64,000 nt of DNA from the NCBI GenBank assembly GCA_047967505.1, contig CM106540.1; one strand, written 5' to 3'. The notes below the pieces were generated by a model. That model saw nothing but the letters and a program-made list of their open reading frames with translations. It was not told where the DNA came from and ran no database searches. Both the position numbers and the translations under genes were made by a program. Positions 44,181 through 56,058 of this stretch are shown piece by piece. The first letter of the stretch is position 1; each line of letters opens with the position of its first letter. The DNA is from Dipteris shenzhenensis (lineage: Eukaryota > Polypodiophyta > Polypodiopsida > Gleicheniales).

Positions 44181-47100
44181 TTACAACTGAATAGAGTCTG
44201 ATGAGTCCTCTTGAGGCTGTGATTCTCTAAGAGTACATTGAGTCTCTACTTGTGTGGATGGTGTACATTGAGATTCTACTTTTGGTGCAATCGGGATAGA
44301 CTTAATCTCTTCCTCCTTTACAAGATGTGATGTTGTAGATGCACATTGAGTCTCCACTTCTTGTGTAGGAAGAATGCATTGAGTCTCTAATTCAAGTGTA
44401 GACTGTAATGCTTCTACTTGAGGCTGTGATACAGAAGGAGACTGAATTGTCTCTTCTTTTTCTTTGGCTCCCTCAGGTTCTTCATTGAGTCCATCATGTT
44501 GTTTCCCAATGATAGCAGTTAGATAGTGAACAATCTTAGCCACAAAATCTTGTAGCTCGAGCTTGGTATATGCTTCTATGGAGACATGTTCAAAAATTTC
44601 ATTGAGATACAACATGAAGTTGCAGGCAATTCTCCACCCACTACTAAACATGTCTTTTTGCTCCACTGCGAGGCGTGTCTGGAAATTTGGTTGGTCTTGA
44701 TGCTCCCTGATTTTCATAATCGCTGAAACTAACTTGTTTGCAGACCTGTCCATCATGACATATGACAAAGTGAATTTGTGTAGTAAATAGTAAGATGCAT
44801 GTTCATAATGATATGATAAAAGAACACTTACCTGAACACCCCGTGAAAGCCTGTAATTGAGTTGACAAACCAACAATGGTTGTCATCAAGGTCCCATACT
44901 ATCAGGCTCCAATGTGAACTACATCACCAATAAAGAGCGATAAGATTTATCACAATATTAAGTATTAATTGACACAATATTATAAATAAGAGAGTAAAAG
45001 AAAGATTGAGACCATACTTACTTCTCATAGTATGGCATAAAGACAAGTAGTATGCCATCCAAGTCTAAAGGTTGTAGAATTGAACAAACATCATCTACTG
45101 TCTTCTTGGTATCACTAAGTACAGCTGAAAGAAGAGAATCGAGCATACAGACGCGATTCTGTACTGATCTAGGAAAATGAGATGTAACCGTACTACTGCA
45201 GCAATAAATAAACAAATGTTAGAAGCAGATTGAATCAAATGATTGAAGTATCAAGTCAAGAGATGTTCATATCAAACCTGAGGATGGCCATCATGACTTT
45301 GTCATTAGCCTCTTTCAAAGTGTCGGAGAGGATTGTAACTTCCTCGCTACCAAAAGTCAAAACACGAGGTTGCTTGCTAATGATGACCTTAACCTCAGAA
45401 GAGCTCCCCATTTCGTCCAATACAGTGGTTACATCAGGACAACTTATGGGCGTAGCAACCAATGTTTCCTCTGGATGCTCCACCACGTTATCAATAAATG
45501 CCTTAATGATAGATGACATAAATGCATATAGATGCAAGTCTGTATATGTGGACAATGAGGTTTCACCGCCTCTCAAATTAAAAATTTGAGCAAGGAGCAA
45601 AAAGCAGTTATATCCAACTCTCCACCCACAATTGTGGTCATCATTCTGCTTCGCTGCAGGGCATGTTACATACTCTATTTGATCTTCCAAGTCACCCTCC
45701 ATTTGCATAAGTGCATCTATAGCACTTACCAACTTTCGAGCAGATCTACACATCAAAATAGAAAACATAAATGAATGTGCGCATTGCATAGGATGCATCT
45801 CATTGACATAATTATGACACAAGTAGGTTATACTTATACTTACTCTGACACACTGCCATGGATAGATGCTATTGAATTGACAAAGAAGCATTGCTTGGCT
45901 AAGATGTCCACAATTACCAAGCTCCAATGCAAGCTGCATTATCAATTAAGAATAATTATTATTTGATATAATCCTCCACAATGTAAGAGATAAGCTAGGT
46001 AGGGATTGATACTCACTCCTCGTGATATGCGGTAAAGATAACTCGCGCCGTAGTCAAATCAATAGGTTGCAACCACTTAAAAACATCATCTATGGTCTTC
46101 TGCTTATTGCTAAGTACACTAGAAACAAGAGGATTGACCATATATGCACATCTTTGTATATATAGCGGAAGCTGTTGTAAAACCATACTGCAATAAAAAG
46201 AAAAGAATATTAGTTCATTTGATCCAATGGAAATACAAAAGCATAAAGTCAGTAAAAAGTTTGTGTCAAACCTGAGGATGGCTATTATAACCTTGTCATT
46301 GACCTCTTTCTTGAAGTTTATGAGGATAAAAGTAAGAGGTTGTTCTCGAACTTGAAACCTAACTTGAAATGACTTCTCCATTTGCTGCAATGTATGATTA
46401 TTTTCTAGAGTCATCCGACGGATAGCCAGAGCAGCTTTGCTTTCTTGAGATGAGCTTTCTATATTCTCTGCTCCAGCTATGTCCTCCTCATCCTCCTCCT
46501 CTCCCTTCTCCTATAAAAGGATAAAATAATTATGAGATTCAAAATTTTAAATTAATGATAAATTTAAAAAGACCTTTAAATGAATAAAGAAAATTAAACA
46601 TAAGTCTTCATACCTCTACATATCTTCGTGGTCTTTTTATGTAACCTTCAGAGGCAAGGTTAGTGTCATATCCATCTTCTTCTGCTTCCTTGCTATCGCT
46701 GGTGTCCTCACTATTATATTCAGAGCTTTGATCATTTTCATCATCTTTCTTGCTTTCATCATACATGATCATCTCTATGTCATCCTCTTCATGTGAGATC
46801 GGACCTTTCTTATCAAACTTTATTGTGAGAGAAGCCACGGTATCAAGGTATTCCAAGCAAGCAGGGATCTCAATAATATTTACATTGTGTCCTTTTCTGA
46901 TAAGAGCTTCAAACAGATGTCCCATTCGGCACAATGTGACTTCCCATCCGGATTCCCATCCGGACGGTAGCAAAAATTCCATCATACTAATTAAAAGATC
47001 AGCACTTTTTGCTGGCCTTTCATAGTGATTTGCGTTGCGATGGAGGGGACTTGGAGCTTCATGCTCTTCCAGCAGTAGTTGCAATCTCTTTGCATTCCCT

Positions 47101-49093
47101 CTTATATTGTTTTGTAAGGAGTGATCATTGTAAGGGCTCTTCATGCACAAGAAAAAGGTTTCTAGACTCTGTATCTTGAGACCGCATTCTCTCTTGTCCC
47201 TTTTTCTTGAGTATATCCCATTGTAAATCTTGAGCTCATTGCCATATTGTTTTTCTAGGGTAGCAGACATTTGTTCCTTGTCATCTTTATCAGCAAATAT
47301 GACTATATTACATTGTCCCACTCTACCAATGGTGGTATGTAATCCGCTTCCACTTTAGTTGCAGTTCTTTTGAGAGTGGTCAAAGGAGAATTAAAAGTTT
47401 TCCATATGGTCCTAGCTTTGAGCAACATCTCTGAAGTGGAGGTGATTTTTCGTAGTGCATAAATGTCATGATTAAGTCTTTCCGACTCAATCAAATATTT
47501 TTTCTCGTTCTTGAAGATACAGATGCATGCAGAATAGTAGTGAAATTGAGGCACACTCGCGAAGGTTTGATAAGTAATTTCTCCTTTCTTGTATGCATCT
47601 CTAGAGCGCTCATTACAAGCATAGGCATAGTGCTGACCATCTATTGCCTCAAATGTACAATGAGCTAAGAAATTTCTCTTGGCATCCCTTATATGTCGTT
47701 CTGGATCATTCACTGAACTCTGTCCTTCTTGAAGTGAGGGAACTTGTTTTCCGAGGAACTTAGTGAATTGCATCTCAAAATCTATAGGCTGAGAGAAATT
47801 GATGGATTGACTATAATCTCCCATGACTGGCCAAAATGTTCTTGGACGGCGTACCAAATTAGAAACAACTGGTTTTTTTCCATCAATCAAAGCCTGAAAA
47901 ATCTTTTCAGCATAGGCTGTATCTAAGGTCCTGCTGTTGGTGAAGACACTTGCTTTGACCACTGTTGAAGCATGTATAACTTGAGTCTTCTGGCCCCATA
48001 TATATCCTGGATCCTCATCTGTCACAGCCTCATTCAAGCGAAGATTTAGGTTCTTCATTGATAACATTTCTGCTTCTAGATCTGAATCCATTTCAAGACC
48101 CTCCGCATCCTCTTCATGTTCTTTCTCTTCTCTTCTTTGCCCTTTCTTTGTATATGAACGACCTCTTTTTCCAGTTATAGGACTTGGAACTGTAGCTCGT
48201 GAAGTACTTGCCTTTTGCATTTGACGTCGAGGTTTATTTTTTAGGGGCTCAATGTGAACTGCTTTAGATCGCCCTACTTCTTCTTCTATTGCCTCAACTT
48301 CAGGTATACTTAAGGGCTTCACTTGTTCTGTTATTCCATCAACTTCATGAGTTACACCATCTAAGTGAGTAATACTATGAACAAGAGATGTGTATGCATG
48401 TCCTGTCTTATCTGATGCATGTCGTGTCTCACTCAATTCAATTTCTGTCTGAGATGCATGTGCATGTCTGGTCTCCACCAATTCAATTCCTGTCTCAGAT
48501 GTAGATCCCTTGTAAGCATCCACATGTACAAGACCCTCATCCATTGCTACAATGTGTTCTGTCTCATCCACTCCACTTCCTCTCTCATTTGTATTACCAT
48601 GAACCAGGTCTACATGGCGTGTCTCATCACTTCCTTTCTCATGTGTGGATTCTTGCACCTTAGGTCCCTCCAATGAAGTTGAACCTTGTTGGATGACACC
48701 CTGAAAGTATTCAAGGATAATCTTTGACTGCATTTTTCTTGCTTCCTCAATGGGAAATTCCTCCCACACATGTTGAAGGATCTCCAATGCAGGAACCAAT
48801 TCAGGAAATCTAGGTGCTTTTGGCGGCGGCATCACAAAGTGCATTGCATCTTTCTTAGAAATTCCTACTAAGGTGCCTCCTTGAATCAAATTGCTCTTTG
48901 AGAAAGATACATTATCTTTCTCCAACTCTCTCTTTGTCATCACTAGAATGAGATTTCCTTTACTTAAGACCAAGAACCATGCTTTCTTTGTTGTGTCAAC
49001 AACTGTCCAGTTTGTGAAGTCCTTTGGGGCATAAATTCTTCCATTGTATTTCAGTGTCATACCATTGACAAATGTTGTAGCCTCAAGATCCAT
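44181..49093 (-). CDS. Gene E: large protein with tandem C48 protease and pseudoprotease domains
   Basis: Eight minus-strand exons (49093-46614, 46510-46272, 46187-46017, 45933-45844, 45745-45278, 45195-45022, 44918-44832, 44745-44181) fit GT-AG and phase throughout. One frame change in exon 1 near 47303-47321 breaks EWDNVI from VIFADKDDKEQ. About 1424 residues. The N-terminal 800 are of unknown family (a Thr/Glu-rich linker, a basic stretch, then FHYYSACICIF and LLPSGWESGWEV). Two C48-type domains follow. The first has HW in LHWSLVIVDIL, Asn in FFVNSI, Gln and Cys in KQNDDHNCGW. The second has SHWSL, FVNSI and Gln in EQKDMFSSGW, but Ser (codon 44640-44642) replaces Cys. The C-terminus is a run of ETQC-type repeats. 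The ATG immediately follows a GAATACAG acceptor. Confidence 0.75.
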
Positions 49094-49109
49094 CCTGTAT
49101 TCAAGCACA

Positions 49110-49846
49110 ACACAAATTTTAAGTACTTTGACAAACTACAATTACTTTGAAAAATCAAAAGTACAATGAGTCCCATTAATACACCTCAAGTTTTTATTCT
49201 TCCCAATCATATAAGTATCAATTTCATGCTTTGGGAATAGCCTAAAAGGCTTTACAAGGCTTAGAGCATAAATGCTTTGGGAATAGCCTAAAAGGCTTTA
49301 CAAGGCTTAGAGCATAAATGTGAAAAAAAATAAGGATTTACAATGATCTCTGAATACAAATTTGAAGTCTGTCATATATAAGTGCAAAATGCTCTGTCAA
49401 CTCCCGCAACTGATATAAGTGTAAAATGCTCTGTCAACTTCCACAACTGTAATCTGTCATGTCCACTGATACAACTTTCAATCATCTTGAAAGTTTAAAA
49501 ACCTTAATCGTTGCTTAAATGGTAGGGTTGTTGTGACTGTGAAACCGAATGTGAACGAATGGACTGACTCCGATTAGGAACTAGTCGGGAAATTTTGAGC
49601 ATGGCTTTGATTGGTTTTTTTGGAGTTCTCTCCTCTAAGGACAAACTAATCTATGCTAATCTAGACTACACCAACCGTCGAAGCGAAGAAAAGCAAGAAA
49701 TAATTTCTTTTCCATTGTTCTTTTTAATATCCTTAGGTTGCGAATTAAAAGCAAAAAATAATCTATTTTCCATTATTCTTTTTAATACACTAAGGTTGTG
49801 AGTTTAAAAAAGATAAAATTTATATTTTATCTTTTTTAAACTCACA
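49110..49846. repeat. Short tandem duplications upstream of gene E
   Basis: A 46-bp unit (TTGGGAATAGCCTAAAAGGC at 49231 and 49277) and a roughly 38-bp unit (AATGCTCTGTCAACT near 49390 and 49427) are duplicated in tandem. By the proposed gene E model this region is part of a long leader intron. Confidence 0.75.
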
Positions 49847-50090
49847 CCCCTTTCTCTCTCTCTCCCCCCCTTCTCTCCCCCCCCTTCTCTCTCGCTGCCG
49901 CCCCCATCCTCCCACCCCACCTTCCCCATTCTCACTCCCATGCCCACGTCCATTCTTTCACCTTCCCCATTCCCACTCCCTCTCCCACTCCCATCCTCCC
50001 ACCCCTTTCTCTCTCTCTCCCCCCCCATTCTCTCTCGCTGCCGCGGCAGCGGCCCCCCCCCTTCTCTCTCTCTCCCTTCCCCTTCTCATT
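49847..50090. repeat. Polypyrimidine tract, outlying block
   Basis: CT-runs and C-runs with two GCTGCCGC segments, one being the palindrome GCTGCCGCGGCAGC near 50036, plus CCCACT/CCCAT words. It combines the motifs of both large satellites further right, as if it were a copy of their junction. Confidence 0.85.
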
Positions 50091-51330
50091 TTAAAAAAGA
50101 TAAAATTTATATTTTCAAAAACTAATTTACTTACAACTCATAAGAATTGAACATTCACATTAATAAGAAGTTAAAATCTTAATAAATTTGAATTTAAATA
50201 ATAAAAACTATAAAGTAGTTTAACTTAAAGTTTATGAAAAAATAACGTAAAATAAAGAAAACAAGACTTAAAATTAAAAATTTAATATTTACCTACATTC
50301 ACATTAATAAGAAGTTAAAATCTTAATAAATTTGAATTTAAATAATAAAAAATATAAAGTAGTTTAACTTAAAATTTAACTTAAAGTTTATGAAAAAATA
50401 ACGTAAAATAAAGAAAACAAGACTTAAAATTAAAAATTTAATATTTACCTAGAAGAATATATTAATTCTCCCTAAAAAGAAATAAATTAAAGTAATAATA
50501 ATGAATGTAAGTTAAACTACTTTTAAAATTTTAATTTAAAATGTAATAAAATTAAAATTATACTTTTTATATTCCAAAACAAAATGCATTATAGTCTAAA
50601 TTAAACTAGTAAATTGAAAATGAAAGTGAAACTCATTTTAAATTCAAAAACAAAGAAAAATTTAAAATTCAAGTTTCTACAAGTTTTGCTTTTAGCATAC
50701 ATTTGTCTTTTCACATCCACGCGTTTGTCTTTTGAAACACAAGGTTGTCTTTTATCACAATTTTCACATCCACGCGTTTGTCTTTTGAAACATAAGGTCT
50801 TCTTTTATCACAATTTTCAAGTTTTCACACGTTTATCTTTTCAAACACAAGGATTCTTCATAGTTTAAAAAAAGGCGGGAAATTTGAAATTCTAGTTTCC
50901 ACACGTTTCTCTTTTCAAACACCAAGGTTTATAGTTTTGTTTGTTTAAGTTTCGACTAAATCACACACCAATCTCCTCTAATATGCCTCATTGATCGTAG
51001 CTCCCAAATTCTTCCATCAAAACATCTCTCCTTTATCTCTTCTTGATCGTCGCCCACTCATTTTTTCTCCTCATTGGTAAGATTTTCTATCTCGATCGTA
51101 CTTTCTCTTGTGCCCTTCCTCTCTAAATTTTCATCAAACACCAAGGTTTATAGTTTTGTTTGTTTAAGTTTCGACTAAATCACACACCAATCTCCTCTCA
51201 TATGCCTCATTGATCGTAGCTCCTTTATCTTTTCTCGATCGTCGTCCACTCATTTCTCCTCTTCATTGGTAAGATTTTCTATCTCGATCGTACTTTCTCG
51301 TGTCCTCCCTCTCTAAATTTTCATCTCTCG
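50091..51330. repeat. Nested AT-rich and mixed tandem duplications
   Basis: A 144-bp AT-rich unit (ACATTCACATTAATAAGAAG) is repeated at 50151 and 50295. A short unit with CACGCGTTTGTCTTTTGAAA is repeated at about 50720 and 50772 with diverged copies to 50930. A 209-bp unit (ACCAAGGTTTATAGTTTTGT) is repeated at 50931 and 51140. There is no coding frame. Confidence 0.85.
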
Positions 51331-53690
51331 TCCATCTCTCTCACTCTTCTCTCTCTCTCTTTCCTCTCCGCTCTAGTCTACGTTTCCTCTCATCTTAGTC
51401 TACTCTCTCCCCTCCTCTTCATTTCCCCTCTCTCTCTCTCTCTCTCCCTTTCTCCTCACCTTTTCCCTCTCTCTCTCTCTCTCTCCCCCCTCCCTCTCTT
51501 TCGCTACCGCGGCAGCGGCCCCCCCTCTCTCTCTCTCTCTCTCCCCCCTCTCTCTCGCTGCGCCTCCCCCTCTTCTCTCTCTCCCCCCCCACCTCCCGCG
51601 GCAGCGGCCTTCCCCCCTGTCTCTCTCTCCCCCCCTCCTCTCGCTGCCGCGGCAGCGGCCCCCCTACTCTCTCTCTCTCCCTCCCCCTCTCTCTCGCTCT
51701 CGCATCCCCCCCTTCTCTCTCTCCCCCCCGCTCCTCTCTCGCTGCCGTGGCAGCGCCCCCCCCTCTCTCTCTCCCCTCCACTCCCCTCCCTCTCCCCCCT
51801 CTCTCTCTCTCCCCCCCCTCTCTCTCGCTGCCCCCCCTTATCTCTCTCCCCCCCCTCCTCTCTCGCTGCCGCGACAGCGGCCCCCCCTCTCTTCCCTCTC
51901 CCCCCCCGGCGGCCCCCCCTCCTCTCTCTCTCTCCCTCCCCCTCTCTCTCGCTCTCGCATCCCCCCCTTCTCTCTCTCCCCCCCCTCCTCTCTCGCTGCC
52001 GCGGCAGCGGCCCCCCCTCCCTCTCCCCCCCCTCCCCTCCCTCTCCCCCCCCTCTCTCTCGCTGCCCCCCCTTATCTCTCTCCCCCCCCTCCTCTCTCGC
52101 TGCTGCGGCAGCGGCCCCCCCTCTCTCTTCCCTCTCCCCCTCCCCCCCCTCCCCCTCTCTCGCTGCCGCGGCAGCTGCTCCCCCCTCTCTCTCTCCCCTC
52201 CCCTCCCCTCCCTCTCCCCCCTCTCTCTCTCTCCCTCCCCTCTCTCTCGCTGCCCCCCCTTCTCTCTCTCCCCCCCTCCCTCTCTCGCTGCCGTGGCAGC
52301 GGCAGCGGCTCCCCCCCTCTCTCTCTCCCCTCCCCTCCCCTCCCTCTCCCCCCTCTCTCTCTCTCCCTCCCCTCTCTCTCGTTGCCCCCCCTTCTCTCTC
52401 TCCCCCCTCCCTCTCTCGCTACCGCGGTAGCAGCAGCGGCCCCCCCTCTCTCTCTCTCCCTCCCCTCTCTCTCGCTGCCCCCGCCCCCCCCTTCCCTCTC
52501 CCCCCCCTCCCCCTCTCTCGCTGCCGCGGCAGCGACAGCGGGCCCCCCCTTCTCTCTCTCCCCCTCCCCTCTCTCTCGCTGCCCCCGCTCCCCCCCCTTC
52601 ACTCTCCCCCCCCTCCCCCTCTCTCGCTGCCGCGGCTCCCCCCTCTCTCTCTCCCCTCCCCTCCCCTCCCTCTCCCCCCTCTCTCTCGCCGCCCCCCTTC
52701 TCTCTCTCCCCCCCTCCCTCTCTCGCTGTCGCGGCAGCGGCAGCGGCCCCCCCTCTCTCTCTCTCCCTCCCCTCTCTCTCGCTGCCCCCGCCCCCGCCCT
52801 TCCCTCTCCCCCCCTCCCCCTCTCTCGCTGCCGCGGCAGCGGCAGCGGCCCCCCCTTCTCTCTCTCCCCCTCCTCTCTCTCACTGCCCCTGCTCCCCCCC
52901 TTCCCTCTCCCCCCCCTCCCCCTCTCTCGCTGCCGCGGCAGCGGCAGCGGCCCCCCCTTCTCTCTCTCCCCCTCCCCTCTCTCTCGCTGCCCCCACTCCC
53001 CCCCCTTCCCTCTCCCCCCCCTCCCCCTCTCTCGCTGCCGCGGCTCCCCCCTCTCTCTCTCCCCTCCCCTCCCCTCCCTCTCCCCCCTCTCTCTCGCCGC
53101 CCCCCCTTCTCTCTCTCCCCCCCTCCCTCTCTCGCTGCCGCGGCAGTGGCCCCTCCCCTCTCTCTCTCTCCCTCCCCTCTCTCTCGCTGCCCCCCCTTCT
53201 CTCTCTCCCCCCTCCCTCCTCTCTCGCTGCCGCGGCAGCGGCCCCCCCCTCTGTCTCTCCCTCCCCTCTCTCTCGCGCCCCCCCTCTCTCTCTCCCCCCC
53301 CCGTTCCTCTCTCGCTGCCGCGGCAGCCCCCCCCTCCTCTCTCTCCCCCCTCCCCCTCCTCCCTCTCCCTCCCTCTCTCCGCTGCCGCGATAGCCCTCCC
53401 CTCCCTCTCCCCTCCTCTCTCTCTCCCCTCCCCTCCCCTCCCTCCCCCCCTCTCCGCTGCCGCGGCAGCGGCCTCCCCCTCCCCTCTCTCTCTCCCCCCC
53501 CTCGCGGCTTCCCCCCTCTCTCCCCTCTCTTCCCCCCCTCCCCCTTCTCTCCCCCCTCCCTTTCTCTCCCCTCTCTTTCCCCCCCCTTCTCTCCTCTCTC
53601 TCCCTCTCTCTTTCTCTCTCTCTTTTGCTGCCGAGGCAGCAAGACTCTCTCTCTTATATTCTCTCTCTAAAAATCTTTCCTTCACTTTTC
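51331..53690. repeat. Polypyrimidine satellite with periodic GCTGCCGCGGCAGC palindromes
   Basis: About 2.3 kb in which the plus strand is almost purely C and T (CTCTCTCTCCCCC-type runs), broken every 50-120 bases by a GC palindrome GCTGCCGCGGCAGC or a near copy, roughly twenty times, often extended by GGCAGCGG. Variants include GCTACCGCGGTAGC at 52418-52431, changed symmetrically in both arms. Long frames on both strands here (Ser/Leu/Pro on plus, Arg/Glu/Gly on minus) arise from composition and are not annotated as genes. Confidence 0.95.
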
Positions 53691-53737
53691 TCTCTCTATA
53701 ATAAAATTTCAAAGAATACAAATTTTAAAAAAAGTAC

Positions 53738-53890
53738 CTGGAAAAAAGTTGAAATCGATGCTTGTGCTTTCTTATGCTTGCTTTTGCTCTTCCTCCTCTT
53801 TTTGCTTCTCCTCTTGCTCTTCCTTGTTGAAATGAGAGAAACAATGAGAGAAGGAGAGTATATATAAGAAAAACTAGGGTTTTAAGTGCT
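53738..53890 (-). promoter_or_regulatory. Candidate minus-strand promoter and leader exon for gene E
   Basis: On the minus strand an AAACCCTAG telo-box (53875-53883) is followed by a TATATATA box (53859-53866), a C/T-rich initiator region, and an A/G-rich leader ending CCAG|GTAC at 53738. The matching acceptor would be the GAATACAG at 49095, giving a 4.6-kb leader intron that spans the satellites. The elements are seen directly; their connection to gene E is inference. Confidence 0.4.
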
Positions 53891-53954
53891 TCTCTCTCAT
53901 TGGTCCTTCTATAACATTATCTCCTCTCCCATTGGCCTCTCTATTAGATTATCT

Positions 53955-54860
53955 TCTCTCTCTCTCCCACCCACTCCCATCCTCCCACCCCATTCCCACT
54001 CCCACCCCATTCCCACTCCCACTCCCACCCCACCTCCCCCATTCTCACTCCCACGCCCACGCCCATTCTTTCACCTTCCCCATTCCCACTCCCTCTCCCA
54101 CTCCCATCCTCCCACCCCACCCCTCCCACTCCCACCCTCACCCCACCCCCACCTCCCCCATTCCCACTCCCACTCCCACTCCCATTCTCCCACCCACTCC
54201 CATCCTCCCACCTACACCTCTCACTCCCACTCCCATCCTCCCACCCCCACCCCCACCCCTCCCCCCCATTCCCACTCCCACTCCCATTCTCCCACCCTTA
54301 TCCTCCCACCTCACCCCTCCCACTCCCATCCCCCCACCTCCCCCATTCCCACTCCCACTCCCATTTTCCCACCCCCCCCACCTCCCCCACTCCCACTCCC
54401 TCCCCCATCCTCCCACCCCACCCCTCCCACTTCCACCCCCACCTCCCCCATTCCCACTCCCATCCTCCCACCTCACCCCTCCCACTTCCACCCCCACCTC
54501 CCCCATTCCCACTCCCTCTCCCACTCCCATCCTCCCACTCCCACTCCCCACCCCTCCCACTCCCACTCCCATCCTCCCACCCTCACCCCACCCCCACCCC
54601 CACCTCCCCCATTCCCACTCCCTCTCCCACTCCCACTCCCATTCTCCCACCCCCACCCCCACCCCCACCCCCACCCCCACCTCCCCCATTCCCACTCCCT
54701 CTCCCACTCCCACTCCCATCCTCCCACCCCCACCCCCACCCCCAGCGCCCCCATTCCCACTCCCTCTCCCACTCTCCCTTTCTCCCACTACCACCCTCCC
54801 ACACTCCCTTTCTCCACTTTCCCACTCTCCCTTTCTCCCACTACCACCCTCCCAACTATC
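53955..54860. repeat. CCCACT/CCCAT satellite
   Basis: About 900 bp built from CCCACTCCCACTCCCAT, CCTCCCACCCC and CCCCATT words in irregular order. The minus strand is a dense series of G-runs (GGGTGGG, GGGAGTGGG). All long frames (Pro/His/Thr/Ser on plus, Gly/Val/Met on minus) are compositional. Confidence 0.95.
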
Positions 54861-54944
54861 AATTCCACTATTACTTATGAATTCTAATTAAAACTATTAC
54901 TTAAATAAATGATATTACTTGAAAACACTCATAGGATTTAAGGT

Positions 54945-55935
54945 TTAGGATTTCGTGGTTTGGGTTTAGGATTTGGGGTTTGGTGAGTTAGGGTTTAGGG
55001 TTTAGGGTTTAGGGTTCAAGGTTTGAGGGTTAGGGTTTGGGGGTTAGGGTTTAGAGTTTGGTGGTTTAGGGTTTAAGGTTTAGGGGTTAGGGTTTAGGGT
55101 TTAGGGTTTAGGGTTTAGGGTTTGGGGGTTAGGGTTTAGGGTTTGGGAGTTAGAGTTTAAGGTTTAGGGTTTAGGGTTTGGGGTTTAGGGTTTAGGGTTT
55201 GGGAGTTAGGGTTTAGGGTTTAGGGTTTGGGAGATAGGGTTTAGGGTTTAGGGTTTAGGAGTTAGGGTTTAGGGTTTAGGGTTTAGGGTTTGGGGGTTAG
55301 GGTTTAGGGTTTGGGAGTTAGAGTTTAAGGTTTAGGGTTTAGGGTTTGGGATTTAGGGTTTAGGGTTTAGGGTTTGGGAGTTAGGGTTTAGGGTTTAGGA
55401 TTTAGGGTTTAGGAGTTAGGGTTTAGGGTTTGGGGGTTAGGGTTTAGAGTTTAGGGTTTGGGGGTTAGGGTTAAGGGTTTAGGGTTTAGGGTTTAGGAGT
55501 TAGGGTTTAGAGTTTAGGGTTAGGGGTTAGGGGGTTTAGGGTTTAGGGTTTAGGAGTTAGGGTTTAGGGTTTAGGGTTTAGGGTTTGGGAGTTAGGGTTT
55601 AGGGTTTGGGGTTTGGGAGTTAGGGTTTAGGGTTTAGGGTTTGGGGGTTAGGGTTAAGGGTTTAGGGTTTAGGGTTTGGGAGTTAGGGTTTAGGGTTTAG
55701 GAGTTAGGGTTTAGGGTTTGGGGTTTAGGGTTTAGGGTCTGGGAGTTAGGGTTTGGGGTTTGGGGTTAGGGTTTAGGGTTTAGGGTTTGGGGGTTAGGGT
55801 TTAGGGTTTAGGGTTTAGGGTTTGGGAGTTAGGGTTTAGGGTTGTTATTGGTTAGGGTTTAGGGTTGTTTTGGTTTATGGTTTAGGGTTTAGGGTTTAGG
55901 GTTGTTATTGGTTTACGGTTGTTATTGGTTAGTGT
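54945..55935 (+). repeat. Interstitial plant telomere-type array (TTTAGGG)n
   Basis: About 1 kb of TTTAGGG units mixed with variants (TTTGGG, GTTAGGG, TTTAAGG), G-rich strand 5' to 3' on plus throughout. Runs of perfect units are short (at most four or five), and a higher-order pattern 'GGGAGTTAGGGTTTAGGG' recurs, so it is an old, internally amplified array and not a fresh chromosome end. Confidence 0.95.
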
Positions 55936-56058
55936 CTAATTAAATTTTCAAACACGTTCTGGATTTTTAAATCATTAATAAAGTAGATTATTGAGAAGAG
56001 ACTAATGTTCTTTATAATGGTTGTTACAGCTTGTTTGCAAAGGAAACTCACAAAGGAG

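Noticed and set aside
51747-53721. Very long open frames on both strands (Ser/Leu/Pro-rich on plus, Arg/Glu/Gly-rich on minus)
   Set aside because: They follow from the C/T-only composition, exist in several phases on both strands at once and show no domain, start context or splice structure.
53886-54891. Pro/His/Thr-rich and Gly/Val-rich frames of 200-330 residues
   Set aside because: Compositional products of the CCCACT/CCCAT satellite; they overlap in three phases and on both strands.
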